Positions 17,781 through 25,847 of a DNA stretch of 64,000 nucleotides are shown piece after piece. The position numbers and the translations under genes are program-made. The notes beneath the pieces are model-generated. The model was given only the letters and a program-made list of their open reading frames with translations, made no database searches and was not told where the DNA came from. This stretch comes from Nocardia sp. CY41 (GTDB lineage Bacteria > Actinomycetota > Actinomycetes > Mycobacteriales > Mycobacteriaceae), in contig NZ_VUOS01000033.1 of NCBI RefSeq assembly GCF_009829325.1, forward strand, positions 1-64,000. Reading direction: 5' to 3'. Each line of letters starts with the position of its first letter. Positions within the stretch are counted from its first letter, which is position 1.

Positions 17781-18724
17781 CAGAGCGCACCTCCCATAAC
17801 TTGATCGAAGCCTTCGCCGTGGTACTGCACGGCGCCGCCGGTCATCCGCATGAACGCCTCTTCCAGCGACGCGCGCTGCGGGGCCAGCTCGAACAACGTG
17901 ATGCTGTGCTCGCCCGCCAGCTTGCCGACCGCGTCACTGGACACTCCCGCCACCACCAGCGCGGGGCCGTCGGCTCCGGCCCCGTCCTCGCGGACGGTCA
18001 TGCCGTTCGAGGTGAGCACGCTGCGCAGCTGGTCGAGCTGCGGGCTGCGTACCCGCACCGACTGCTCGGAGGCGCGTTCGATGAATTCCTGGGTGGTCGA
18101 GTCCGAGATGAGCTTGCCGCGCCCGATCACCACCAGGTGCTCGGCGGTCTGCGCCATCTCCGACAGCAGATGGCTGGAGACCAGCACCGTGCGGCCTTCG
18201 GCGGCCAGCCGCTGCATGAACCGCCGGATCCACAGGATGCCCTCCGGGTCGAGGCCGTTCACCGGCTCGTCGAACAGCAGCACCTCCGGGTCGCCCAGCA
18301 GCGCGCCGGCCAGGCCGAGCCGCTGCGACATGCCCAGCGAGAAGCCGCCCGCGGTCTTGCCCGCCACCTCGGACAGGCCGACCAGCCGCAGCACCTCTTC
18401 CACCCGGGACTTGGCGATGTCGTTGGACGCGGCCATCCACTCCAGATGGGCGCGCGCCGATCGGTTCGGATGCACCCACTTGGCGTCCAGCAGCGCGCCG
18501 ACGGTGCGCAGCGGATGGTCCAGCTCGTGGTAGGACTTGCCCTTGATCAGGGCGGTGCCCGCGGTGGGCCGGTCCAATCCGAGGATCATCCGCATGGTGG
18601 TCGACTTGCCCGCGCCGTTCGGTCCGAGGAACCCCGTCACCTGCCCGGGCCGAACGGTGAAGGTCAGATCCTGCACCGCTACGGTCTGCCCGTAGTGCTT
18701 GGTCAGGCCTCTCAGCTCGATCAT
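17780..18724 (-). CDS. ABC transporter ATP-binding protein
   Basis: A 314-residue ATPase of the DrrA/CcmA-like multidrug type. Walker A is GPNGAGKST (about residues 38-46), the signature is FSLGMSQRL, Walker B is LLFDEPVNGLDPEG and the H-loop lies in VLVSSHLLSEM. A C-terminal extension of about 90 residues follows the nucleotide-binding domain, usual for this type. The ATG at 18724 is chosen because the upstream TTG at 18742 has no ribosome site. It forms a two-gene exporter with the permease at 17019-17780. Confidence 0.9.
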   Translation of the reverse strand: MIELRGLTKHYGQTVAVQDLTFTVRPGQVTGFLGPNGAGKSTTMRMILGLDRPTAGTALIKGKSYHELDHPLRTVGALLDAKWVHPNRSARAHLEWMAASNDIAKSRVEEVLRLVGLSEVAGKTAGGFSLGMSQRLGLAGALLGDPEVLLFDEPVNGLDPEGILWIRRFMQRLAAEGRTVLVSSHLLSEMAQTAEHLVVIGRGKLISDSTTQEFIERASEQSVRVRSPQLDQLRSVLTSNGMTVREDGAGADGPALVVAGVSSDAVGKLAGEHSITLFELAPQRASLEEAFMRMTGGAVQYHGEGFDQVMGGAL

Positions 18725-18849
18725 GCGCCCAGCATTCCGCAAATCACGGCCGCGCGCGTCGGTAAATGGTGGCGAGTCGGATCATCCTCGAGGATGAGGA
18801 AGAGGTGTCCGGGTGGGTGCGATCCCGTACGGGGCGGCCGGCGAACAGC

Positions 18850-19596
18850 TCACGCGGTGTCCGGCGGGCGGTCGTAGGCGTCGATCGCGGCCTTGGACGT
18901 CGATGAGTCCTGGAGCACCAGCTCCCACGGTCCGGAGTTGATCTCGAAACTCTTGCCGAACCCAACCCACTTGCCGGCCATCCGCGCGCCGGTCAGCTCG
19001 ATCAGCAGTTGGATCGCACCGTGGTAGTAGGCACCGCGGTAGTAGCCGTCTTGCGCGGTGTGCTCGCGCCACGTGCCCGTAGCCACATGCCCGTCCACCG
19101 TGAGGTCCATCTCCATGGACGACTGCGCGGAGTTCGGCAGGCTGCGCACCGTCAGCCGGTTGTCGTGCTGCAAGACGACGACATGGTGCACGGCTGTGAA
19201 CGTCGCATCCCGTCCGGACGAGTAGTACTCGTACCGCGAAAGCCAAATACCTGAGTAGTTGCCTGGTGTCCTCGACCGCCGCGCGGCGGCGAACTGCTCG
19301 GGCGCGACTTCGCCGATAGCCGAGTCCACCACGGTTCCGTCCTCGCCGCCGGAGAGGCTGCGGCCCGCCATCACGGCACCGAAGCCGAGAGACTCGATAG
19401 GTAGTCGCATGACCTTCTCCAATGCTCGCGCGTGCGAGGGCCGCGGGTTGGTGGTGAGGCCGGATTCCCAGCGCTGCACAAGACGTTTCGTGGCGCTGGC
19501 GCATCCCGCTTCCCGGAGTGCCCGTGCTAGATCGTCCTGGCTCATCAGACGCGCGTTCCTGGCCGCGCGGAGAGCCGTGTTAGGTGCCGAAGCCAT
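18850..19596 (-). CDS. XRE-type HTH regulator with unknown beta-rich C-terminal domain
   Basis: A 248-residue protein. Residues about 5-75 are a lambda-repressor-like HTH (ARLMSQDDLARALREAGC, then ATKRLVQRWESG). After a linker, residues about 105-235 form a domain rich in aromatic and beta-forming residues (GNYSGIWLSRYEYYSSGR, ATGTWREHTAQDGYYRGAYY, GKWVGFGKSFEI), which recalls a small-molecule-binding barrel, but I do not recognise the family. ATGTCGCC occurs at its start and again 30 bp upstream, a possible paired site. It is divergent from two overlapping mini-genes at 19782-20137, which may be its targets. Function beyond DNA binding is unknown. Confidence 0.75.
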   Translation of the reverse strand: MASAPNTALRAARNARLMSQDDLARALREAGCASATKRLVQRWESGLTTNPRPSHARALEKVMRLPIESLGFGAVMAGRSLSGGEDGTVVDSAIGEVAPEQFAAARRSRTPGNYSGIWLSRYEYYSSGRDATFTAVHHVVVLQHDNRLTVRSLPNSAQSSMEMDLTVDGHVATGTWREHTAQDGYYRGAYYHGAIQLLIELTGARMAGKWVGFGKSFEINSGPWELVLQDSSTSKAAIDAYDRPPDTA

Positions 19597-19781
19597 GTCG
19601 CCACGCTAGTCCTTTGACGCCTATATGTCGCCTTGGATAGAGACGGATTGACGCCGCTTCCGTCATCGCGGGGACATGGCCGGTCGACCGAGTCTGAAGG
19701 TGGCCCCGACGTCGGGTAGACGCCGAATCCTCGGCGTCGGGTGCCTGCCAACCGCACCACAACGCGCGAAGGAGTACAGCA

Positions 19782-19949
19782 ATGCCCACCGACCTCGCAG
19801 TGACTTTGATCATCATGGCCGCTGTCGGCGGCCTCCTGATCCTGCTGTTCTGGGTGTTGCCGTGGCTACTCGAGCGGGGTGGCGATCCGGACGAGCGAGT
19901 TCCCTTCCGCGACGTGATGGACCGCATCGAACGCGAGGAACAGCGATGA
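19782..19949 (+). CDS. Small single-pass membrane protein
   Basis: A 55-residue protein with one strong membrane helix at residues about 6-30 (AVTLIIMAAVGGLLILLFW) and a charged C-terminal tail containing DERVPFRDVMDRIEREEQR. AAGGAG lies 7 nt before the ATG, so the start is well supported. It overlaps the next mini-gene by ATGA, indicating co-translation. The family is not recognised. It is transcribed away from the XRE-type regulator at 18850-19596. Confidence 0.6.
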   Translation: MPTDLAVTLIIMAAVGGLLILLFWVLPWLLERGGDPDERVPFRDVMDRIEREEQR

Positions 19950-20137
19950 CGCTGCGGGGCAGTTGGATCCAGGACTACTGCGAGGACAGCAACTGGCCCG
20001 CGGATGAGAAGCACGCACAAGGCTTGCTGAAACTCCATGCCACCTGTACGCCACCGTGTCCGCGCAAGCTGTCCGCCGAGCGGTGGCTCCGGGGGCGCGG
20101 CATAGACGGACCGGATAGTACGACCAGCCAGGCGTAA
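19946..20137 (+). CDS. Small hypothetical protein coupled to the preceding gene
   Basis: A 63-residue soluble protein with three cysteines, one in YCEDSN and two as C-x3-C in TCTPPCPRK. Trp and Arg residues are frequent (SAERWLRGRG). The ATG overlaps the stop of the previous gene (ATGA). The cysteines could bind metal or form disulfides, but three is too few to support a zinc-finger call. No family is recognised. Codon bias is moderate, in line with an accessory gene. Confidence 0.5.
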   Translation: MTLRGSWIQDYCEDSNWPADEKHAQGLLKLHATCTPPCPRKLSAERWLRGRGIDGPDSTTSQA

Positions 20138-20226
20138 AACGGGACAGCTATTCTTCGACTCAGCCGGCCCCCGCGAGATGAGGTCGGAGTTCGAGCCGCG
20201 GGGTCAGCGCAAGGTCCGCCGTAGTC

Positions 20227-20916
20227 TCAGCGGCCCAGCAGTTCGGCGACGTGCAGTAGCGGTGCGGCGTAACCGGGGATCGCGCTCGGATCGCGCAGCG
20301 CCGACGATGTTTTGACGAAAGTGAGCAGTTCGGCCCCGGCCAGGCTCCAAGGCGGAACCGTTCTGGCGATGTGCGCGTCGATCAACGGCGGACCCACCAG
20401 TGCCTTCGCGTAGCTCGGATCCGCTGTGACGATCCGGTATTGCGAGTCGAACAGCACATTGCCGGTCGCCGTCGGCTTGTCGCCGAACATCGCTCGGCCG
20501 AGCTGTGACAGCAGGCCCCGAGGGAGCACCTCGATCGGCGGATACATCCGATCGAGCAGGACCACCACGACGATGAAGTGATGTGTGGTGGTGGTCGTGC
20601 TGGTCGTGCCCGTCGCCGAGGTACTGCTGGACGACGTCGTCTGGTACGAGTACTCCGCCACGGTCACGCAGCGGCCGCCGAGCTGCCGGCTCATGGTCAC
20701 GCCGAGTCCGCGCGAGTTGCGGCCTGGTAGGCGTGCGGTCCACTGGGCGCGGCCGGACTCGGCGAACGTCCAACCGTGGGCCGCCGCCCACTGCCCCAGC
20801 ATCGCCTTGCGGGCCCGTTCGGCGCGGACGGCCAGCGGAATCGCGACGGCGAGCAGCACAACGAAGGACACGAGAACCGTCACGATCAGCACGCCCATGG
20901 CCTGTCCCGCTTCCAC
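20227..20916 (-). CDS. Membrane-anchored hypothetical protein with Ser/Thr run
   Basis: A 229-residue protein with one N-terminal membrane helix (VLIVTVLVSFVVLLAVAIPLAV, about residues 9-30) followed by a soluble domain, probably cytosolic given the Arg-rich stretch after the helix. Around residues 92-112 there is an uninterrupted Ser/Thr/Gly run (TTSSSSTSATGTTSTTTTTH). The GTG at 20916 has GGAGGA 7 nt upstream and is preferred over the ATG at 20898. The organisation is reminiscent of small actinobacterial membrane proteins with an unknown C-terminal domain. No enzymatic motif is visible. It is flanked by the mini-gene pair and the double-MerR regulator, all accessory in character. Confidence 0.65.
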   Translation of the reverse strand: MEAGQAMGVLIVTVLVSFVVLLAVAIPLAVRAERARKAMLGQWAAAHGWTFAESGRAQWTARLPGRNSRGLGVTMSRQLGGRCVTVAEYSYQTTSSSSTSATGTTSTTTTTHHFIVVVVLLDRMYPPIEVLPRGLLSQLGRAMFGDKPTATGNVLFDSQYRIVTADPSYAKALVGPPLIDAHIARTVPPWSLAGAELLTFVKTSSALRDPSAIPGYAAPLLHVAELLGR

Positions 20917-21061
20917 TTCCGATTCCTCCAGCGCAGACGCTGTCTACCGGTCGGCGACCCTTTCAGGAGTGTGGGCTCGCGACCTTCCCGGAGGCTTGGA
21001 CAATCCTTGTGATGCGGCTTCGAAAGCCTCTGTACAGGATCGCGCCGGGATCCCAGGGCGT

Positions 21062-21775
21062 TTACACCGCGAGCGCGAGCACGGCGGCGAGCGCGGCGGC
21101 CGCGTCCAGCAGGGCGTGGGAGCGAGCGGTGATGCTCGCGTCCCGGGCCGCCAGTGCCGCCTCGACGTCATCGGATCGGTGGCCGCGCGGCAGGTCGGGC
21201 ATCAACGCCTTCAGCGTGTCGACGCGGTATCCGGCCCTGCGGAGCTGATGGACGATCCGGGCGTCGCGGACCTGGGCGGGCGAGTACCGCCGCGTGCCCT
21301 GTGCGGTCGCGCGATCCGGGACGACGAGTCCTTCCGCGTCCCAATGCCGCAGTGTCGACGGGCGCACGCCCAGCGCGGCGGCGAGTTCGGCGACGCTCAT
21401 CGCATCCGACGGCCGTACGTCGGCGATCGGCTCTGCGGAGATCACCTCCGCCGCCCGCTTGGCGAGTGCCAAATCGGCGCGCTCCCGGTCCAGCCCGGCG
21501 TGTGCCGCATCGAGCAGGGCGAGCACCTGGGAAAACGGTCCCTCGTGGACGGCGCGAACGATGCGCTTGGCCTCGACGGGGCCGACGCCCGCCGCCAGCG
21601 CTCGGTAGGCGAGCGCGGAACGCACGTGCACCTCGCCGTATCGGCGATAGCCCGTCGGGGAGCGGAGCGCTGTCGGCAGAACGCCGTCGCTTTCGAGGTT
21701 GCGAATTTGCTGCACGGAGTACCCCGCCCGCCGCGCCACGTCGGCCGTGCGCAGTGTGGAGTTGCGAGTTGGCAC
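21062..21775 (-). CDS. MerR-family regulator with two HTH domains
   Basis: A 237-residue protein containing two separate MerR-type DNA-binding segments. The first is at about residues 8-75 (TADVARRAGYSVQQIRNLES, with SPTGYRRYGEVHV). The second is at about 125-190 (MSVAELAAALGVRPSTLRHW, with GTRRYSPAQVRDARIV). The 40-residue link between them is helical. There is no long C-terminal ligand domain, so the second HTH may have taken the place of the usual dimerisation or effector part. It is divergent from the DUF6194 gene at 21838 with a 62-bp spacer, which is likely its target. Family is firm; the signal is unknown. Confidence 0.85.
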   Translation of the reverse strand: MPTRNSTLRTADVARRAGYSVQQIRNLESDGVLPTALRSPTGYRRYGEVHVRSALAYRALAAGVGPVEAKRIVRAVHEGPFSQVLALLDAAHAGLDRERADLALAKRAAEVISAEPIADVRPSDAMSVAELAAALGVRPSTLRHWDAEGLVVPDRATAQGTRRYSPAQVRDARIVHQLRRAGYRVDTLKALMPDLPRGHRSDDVEAALAARDASITARSHALLDAAAALAAVLALAV

Positions 21776-21837
21776 CCTGATTCACCTGTATATCCGGCTC
21801 GAAGTCTCCACGAGCACCTTAATGAAACGCTGGAATC

Positions 21838-22305
21838 ATGACCATCGACGAGATCATCGACTTCGTCTCGGCCCTCGACGGAGTCCTGACGCTGCGCCCC
21901 GGCCCAGGTGACGGCTCGCCCGAAATCAGCTGGGGCGACACGTTCTTCTACTACTCACCGGACGGCGTCGTGCCGACGACGACCCAGCCTTTCGCGACGA
22001 TCGTGACGAAGAATTACCCCGGCGACGAAAGTTCCCGCCTGGACCGGCCCGACACGTTCCGCGTCAACATCGCCGCCGGAAAAGAAGCCTTCACCCACTG
22101 GACCGGCCACACCCCTCGCGAATCATCCCCGCCCGATGATCCGAGCGCGGCGGACACGGTGATGCCCCACCCGATCTACGCATCCGCAGGATGGCTAGCG
22201 GTCGTCAACCCCGGCCCCCGAACCGCCGAACCCACCCGCGCCCTCCTCCGCACCGCCTACGAACTCGCCCGCGCCCGCCGCGAACGCCGCCCAGCTCGCC
22301 CATAG
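21838..22305 (+). CDS. DUF6194 family protein
   Basis: A 155-residue soluble protein. I recognise the conserved opening (MTIDEIIDFVSALDGV) and the segments SPEISWGDTFFYYSPDG and FATIVTKNYPGDE as DUF6194, a family common in Streptomyces and Nocardia with no known function. The general size and composition resemble small proteins of the MmcQ/YjbR-like kind, but that is only an impression. It is divergent from the double-MerR regulator. The C-terminus is Arg-rich. A 14-bp inverted repeat follows 9 bp after its stop. Confidence 0.75.
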   Translation: MTIDEIIDFVSALDGVLTLRPGPGDGSPEISWGDTFFYYSPDGVVPTTTQPFATIVTKNYPGDESSRLDRPDTFRVNIAAGKEAFTHWTGHTPRESSPPDDPSAADTVMPHPIYASAGWLAVVNPGPRTAEPTRALLRTAYELARARRERRPARP

Positions 22306-22313
22306 CGGACCGC

Positions 22314-22367
22314 GAGTGGCACATGGTTACGGCGAAACGCGGGAAGCTCCTCGACCATGTGCCACTC
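22314..22367. repeat. Inverted repeat with 14-bp arms after the DUF6194 gene
   Basis: GAGTGGCACATGGT (22314-22327) is perfectly complementary to ACCATGTGCCACTC (22354-22367), with a 26-nt loop. The end sequence TGTGCCACTC is also found in the inverted repeat at 36689-36757. It can act as a terminator, and may belong to a dispersed intergenic family. Confidence 0.75.
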
Positions 22368-22453
22368 ACGGAAACGGCTTCCGCACTGTTGACATGGAGC
22401 GCGCTCCAGCACCTAGCGTCGGGGCCGACGAATTCGAGTGCAGGAGGTAAAGC

Positions 22454-23440
22454 ATGACCGACATCCCCACCCGGCAGCTCGGTGAACTGGCGGTTTCCGC
22501 GCAGGGCCTGGGGTGCATGGGTATGAGTCACGGATACGGCGCGGCGGACGACGAACAGTCGATCGCGACGCTGCACCACGCTCTCGACCTCGGGGTCACC
22601 TTGCTGGACACAGCCGACTTCTACGGCGCCGGGCACAACGAGGAGTTGATCGGGCGCGCCATCGCGGGGCGGCGCGACGACGTGGTGCTGGCGACGAAGT
22701 TCGGCTTCGCCAACCGGCTGGGCGAACCGACCCGCATCCGCGGTGACGCCGCCTACGTGCGTGAGGCGTGCGAGGCTTCGCTGCGCAGGCTCGGAGTCGA
22801 CCACATCGACCTCTACTACCTGCACCGGGTCGACCCGCAGGTGCCGATCGAGGAGACCGTCGGCGCGATGGCCGACCTGGTGCGGGCGGGCAAGGTCCGC
22901 CATCTCGGGCTTTCGGAGGCGAGCGCGGACACTCTCCGGCGCGCCCACGCGGTGCATCCGATCGCCGCGTTGCAGAGCGAGTGGTCGCTGTGGACCCGCG
23001 ACCTGGAGGCGGAGATCCTCCCGGTCTGCCGCGCGCTCGGCATCGGCCTGGTGCCGTTCTCCCCGCTCGGGCGCGGATTCCTGACCGGCAAGTACAGCTC
23101 GGTCGAGGGTCTGGCGGACAACGACGTGCGGCGCAGCCAGCCGCGTTTCGCCGACGGCAACCTCGAACGCAACCTCGCCATCGTCGCGAAGCTGAACGAG
23201 CTGGCCGCGGCCAAGGGCGTCACGGCGGGCCAGCTCGCGTTGGCCTGGGTGCAGCACCGCGGCGACGACGTGGTCCCGATCCCCGGCACTCGGCGGCAGC
23301 GCTACCTGGAGGAGAACCTCGCCGCGCTGACCATCGAGCTGTCCGCCGACGAACTCGCCGCCATCGAGGCCGCCGCTCCGCCCGATCAGGTCGCGGGCAC
23401 CCGCTACGACGCGACGAACCTCACTTTCGTCAACGGCTGA
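22454..23440 (+). CDS. Aldo/keto reductase
   Basis: A 328-residue NADPH-dependent oxidoreductase with a TIM-barrel fold. The catalytic tetrad is visible: D52 and Y57 in LLDTADFYG, K82 in LATKFGF, and H124 in DLYYLHRVD. Nucleotide-binding segments VPFSPLGRGFLTGKY and VPIPGTRRQRYLEEN place it in the YajO/AKR13-like group. AGGAGG lies 7 nt before the ATG. It is likely to reduce carbonyl compounds in detoxification or secondary metabolism; the physiological substrate is unknown. Its 3-prime end is the first element of a degenerate 80-86-bp tandem repeat that fills the gap to thiG. Confidence 0.9.
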   Translation: MTDIPTRQLGELAVSAQGLGCMGMSHGYGAADDEQSIATLHHALDLGVTLLDTADFYGAGHNEELIGRAIAGRRDDVVLATKFGFANRLGEPTRIRGDAAYVREACEASLRRLGVDHIDLYYLHRVDPQVPIEETVGAMADLVRAGKVRHLGLSEASADTLRRAHAVHPIAALQSEWSLWTRDLEAEILPVCRALGIGLVPFSPLGRGFLTGKYSSVEGLADNDVRRSQPRFADGNLERNLAIVAKLNELAAAKGVTAGQLALAWVQHRGDDVVPIPGTRRQRYLEENLAALTIELSADELAAIEAAAPPDQVAGTRYDATNLTFVNG

Positions 23441-23664
23441 GCGCCCACCGCCCCGGACTCGCCCGCCGAGCGGTGGCCTCCCCGCGATGACGTGCGAGCC
23501 TCACGTTGTCAACGGCTGAGCCCGCACGGCCCACCGCCCCGGACTCGCCCGCCGAGCGGTGGCCTCCCCGCGATGACGTGCGAGTCTCATGTCGTCGACG
23601 GCCGAGTCCGGGGCGGCCCAGCACTCCATGCCCCGGACTCGCCCACCGTGAGGTGTCGTCACAC
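23420..23664. repeat. Degenerate tandem repeat spanning the end of the reductase gene
   Basis: Three related units begin at 23420, 23500 and 23586 (spacing 80 and 86 bp). Each starts with a variant of CTCA-TTTCGTCAACGGC-GAG taken from the last codons of the reductase gene, and continues with CCACCGC, CGGACTCGCCC and, in the first two, GCGGTGG. The CCACCGC and GCGGTGG parts can pair as a hairpin in each copy, so the repeat may give repeated terminators between the convergent reductase and thiG genes. Confidence 0.75.
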
Positions 23665-23731
23665 GCCTCGTGCCCGAACGGCTCGAGGATTCCGGCCGCC
23701 GTCACCGACTACCGGACGCGGGCTCGGCCCC

Positions 23732-24508
23732 TCACAGCGCCGGGGACGACGCCTGGGCCCAGAAACGTTTGGGGATGCGTCCGGCCAGCCGCGCCGCATG
23801 ACCGGCGCGGACGGCGTCCGCCATCGCCGCGGCCATCAGCTCGGGGCGGCGCGCCCTGGTCACGGCCGTGGCCAGCAGCACCGCCGAGCAGCCGAGTTCC
23901 ATGGCGAGAGCGGCGTCGCTGGCCGTCCCGATGCCCGCGTCCAGGATGACGGGGACGTTCGCGCCGGCGACGATCATCTCGATGTTGTGCGGATTGCCGA
24001 TACCCAGGCCGGTGCCGATGGGCGCACCCAGCGGCATCACCGCCACGCAACCGGCGTCCTCGAGACGACGGGCCAGCACCGGGTCGTCGTTGGTGTAAGG
24101 CAGCACGACGAACCCGTCATCGACGAGTTGTTCGGCAGCGGTGAGCAATTCGATCGGATCGGGCAGCAGAGTGCGCTCGTCCGCGACGACCTCGAGCTTC
24201 ACCCAGTCGGTGTCCAGCGCCTCGCGCGCCAACTGGGCGGTGAGCACCGCTTCGGCCGCGGTGCGACAGCCCGCCGTGTTCGGCAGCGGCGCGATGTCCA
24301 GCCGTTTCAGCAAATCGAGCACGCCGGTGCCGCCCGCGGCGTCGACGCGCCGCATGGCCACCGTGGTCAGCTCGGTGCCGGAGGCGATCAGCGCCTCCTC
24401 CAGCACGGCCAGGTTCTCCGCGCCCCCGGTGCCCATGATCAGGCGGGAGCCGAACTCCCGGTCGGCGATGCGCAGCGGAGCGTCGGCCGGTCCGGATGCC
24501 TCAGCCAC
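23732..24508 (-). CDS. thiG: Thiazole synthase ThiG
   Basis: A 258-residue TIM-barrel enzyme that builds the thiazole phosphate ring of thiamine from deoxyxylulose 5-phosphate, dehydroglycine and ThiS thiocarboxylate. The Schiff-base Lys is in DTDWVKLEVVADE; phosphate-binding segments are VMPLGAPIGTGLGIGNP and ILDAGIGTASDAA. Its start overlaps the end of thiS by 8 bp, and it is last in the leftward thiO-thiS-thiG operon. Length and motifs are normal for the family. Confidence 0.95.
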   Translation of the reverse strand: MAEASGPADAPLRIADREFGSRLIMGTGGAENLAVLEEALIASGTELTTVAMRRVDAAGGTGVLDLLKRLDIAPLPNTAGCRTAAEAVLTAQLAREALDTDWVKLEVVADERTLLPDPIELLTAAEQLVDDGFVVLPYTNDDPVLARRLEDAGCVAVMPLGAPIGTGLGIGNPHNIEMIVAGANVPVILDAGIGTASDAALAMELGCSAVLLATAVTRARRPELMAAAMADAVRAGHAARLAGRIPKRFWAQASSPAL

Positions 24509-24719
24509 CTTGAACCGCCGTCAGCACCTCGATCTCCCAGCCGCGCCCGACCGGTTCGTCCCAGCGCGATTTGGGGAACACCGCGCCGTCCACCGCGAGC
24601 GCGACGCCCCGGCACGGCAGCCCGAGGCGTTCCAACAGCTCGCGCACGGTCAGCGGCTCGGCGAACTCGTGCTCGTCGCCGTTCACCGTGACACCGACGG
24701 GGACGGATGACAGCGTCAT
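24501..24719 (-). CDS. thiS: Sulfur carrier protein ThiS
   Basis: A 72-residue beta-grasp protein ending in the diagnostic Gly-Gly (LTAVQGG) that is adenylated and converted to a thiocarboxylate. The segment GVALAVDGAVFPKSRWD matches the conserved ThiS core (VAVAVNxxVVPR-type). It donates sulfur to ThiG during thiazole formation. Its ATG overlaps the thiO stop (ATGA) and its 3-prime end overlaps thiG by 8 bp, so the three are translated together. Confidence 0.95.
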   Translation of the reverse strand: MTLSSVPVGVTVNGDEHEFAEPLTVRELLERLGLPCRGVALAVDGAVFPKSRWDEPVGRGWEIEVLTAVQGG

Positions 24720-25789
24720 CTGATTCCTCCTACAGTCGTCGAAAACCGTTGCGGATCGGCGGCTTCCGCTTCGGACAGCACTGCCCCGCCGAGCAGGCCG
24801 AGCACCGCGTCCACGGTGAGCGGCACGGTCAGCATGCCGTTGCGGCCGTGCCCGGTGGCCGCGACGATCCTGTCGGTGAGCCGGCCGATCAGCGGCAGGT
24901 TGTCCGGGCTGCCCGGCCGCGAACCCGCGCTCGCCTCGGCGAGCTCGTATTCGCCTATGCCAGGGAACACCGCCTCCGCGTCGGCGATCAGGTCGCGGAC
25001 GCCCGCGACCGTGACCGCGGTGTCGAAACCCGCCTCGTACTGCGTGGCGCCCACAACGATCCCGTCGGCGCGCGGCACCAGGTAGACCGCTCTCCCGTGC
25101 ACCCGGGCCCGGATGACCCGGCGCGGCGCGGGGGCGACACCTGGGCGGTGCCGCAGGCGCAGGATCTCGCCCTTCACCGGGCGGACCGGCAGTTCCGGCC
25201 ACAACGTGGCCGAGGCGGCCCCCGCGGCGAGAACGATCTGGTCGTGCGGAAGTTCCGTCAGCGAGTCCACGGATTCGGCGCGCACCACGACGCCTGCCGC
25301 CTCGGCGGCCTGCCGCAGCGCGGCGACCAGTTTGCGATTGTCGATCGCCGGTTCGGCGGACGCCAGCAGCGCGGCGCGCACCGTCCTGGCCAGGTTCGGT
25401 TCCTTCTCGCGCACCGCGGCGCGGTCCAGCAGGTGCAGCTCGTGCCCGCGGCCGCCGACCCAATCGGCCACGGTGCGCAGGTCGGCCGCGTCGGCCGCGT
25501 CCAGCGCGACGGTCATGGTCTCGTCGGCGACGAAGACCGAGACACCGGTCGCGGCCGTCACCCGGGCGGCGAAGTCCGGCCAGCGGGCCAGCGACGCCGC
25601 GCCGAACTCGAGCACCCGGTCCTCGCCGGGCCAGCCCTCCGACAGCGGCGCGAGCATGCCCCCGGCCACCCACGACGCGCCCGAAGCCACAGCGGGATCC
25701 AGGAGCGTGACCGACCAACCGGTCTCGGCGGCGCGCCAGGCCACGGCCAGTCCGATGGCCCCGCCACCGACGACGGCCAGAGTCCGCAT
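24716..25789 (-). CDS. thiO: Glycine oxidase ThiO
   Basis: A 357-residue FAD enzyme that oxidises glycine to the dehydroglycine (imine) used by ThiG, the aerobic route. The N-terminal dinucleotide fold is MRTLAVVGGGAIGLAVAWRA (GxGxxG). Flavin-contact parts include SWVAGGMLAPLSEG and, near the C-terminus, PLIGRLTDRIVAATGHGRNG. The ATG at 25789 is right at the dinucleotide fold, and further upstream sequence lacks coding character. It overlaps thiS by ATGA. It is divergent from thiE with a 58-bp spacer, too short to hold a TPP riboswitch. Confidence 0.93.
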   Translation of the reverse strand: MRTLAVVGGGAIGLAVAWRAAETGWSVTLLDPAVASGASWVAGGMLAPLSEGWPGEDRVLEFGAASLARWPDFAARVTAATGVSVFVADETMTVALDAADAADLRTVADWVGGRGHELHLLDRAAVREKEPNLARTVRAALLASAEPAIDNRKLVAALRQAAEAAGVVVRAESVDSLTELPHDQIVLAAGAASATLWPELPVRPVKGEILRLRHRPGVAPAPRRVIRARVHGRAVYLVPRADGIVVGATQYEAGFDTAVTVAGVRDLIADAEAVFPGIGEYELAEASAGSRPGSPDNLPLIGRLTDRIVAATGHGRNGMLTVPLTVDAVLGLLGGAVLSEAEAADPQRFSTTVGGIR

Positions 25790-25847
25790 CCCGATCCACC
25801 TGCCTCCTGTTTCGCATCCCCACGGTAGCGCGGCTACGGTCGAAGGC

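Noticed and set aside
23441..23731. CRISPR-like array
   Set aside because: Only three degenerate units of 80-86 bp without constant spacers and with gene-derived sequence; it is a tandem duplication.
25790..25847. TPP riboswitch between thiO and thiE
   Set aside because: The spacer is only 58 bp and contains no recognisable TPP aptamer sequence blocks.
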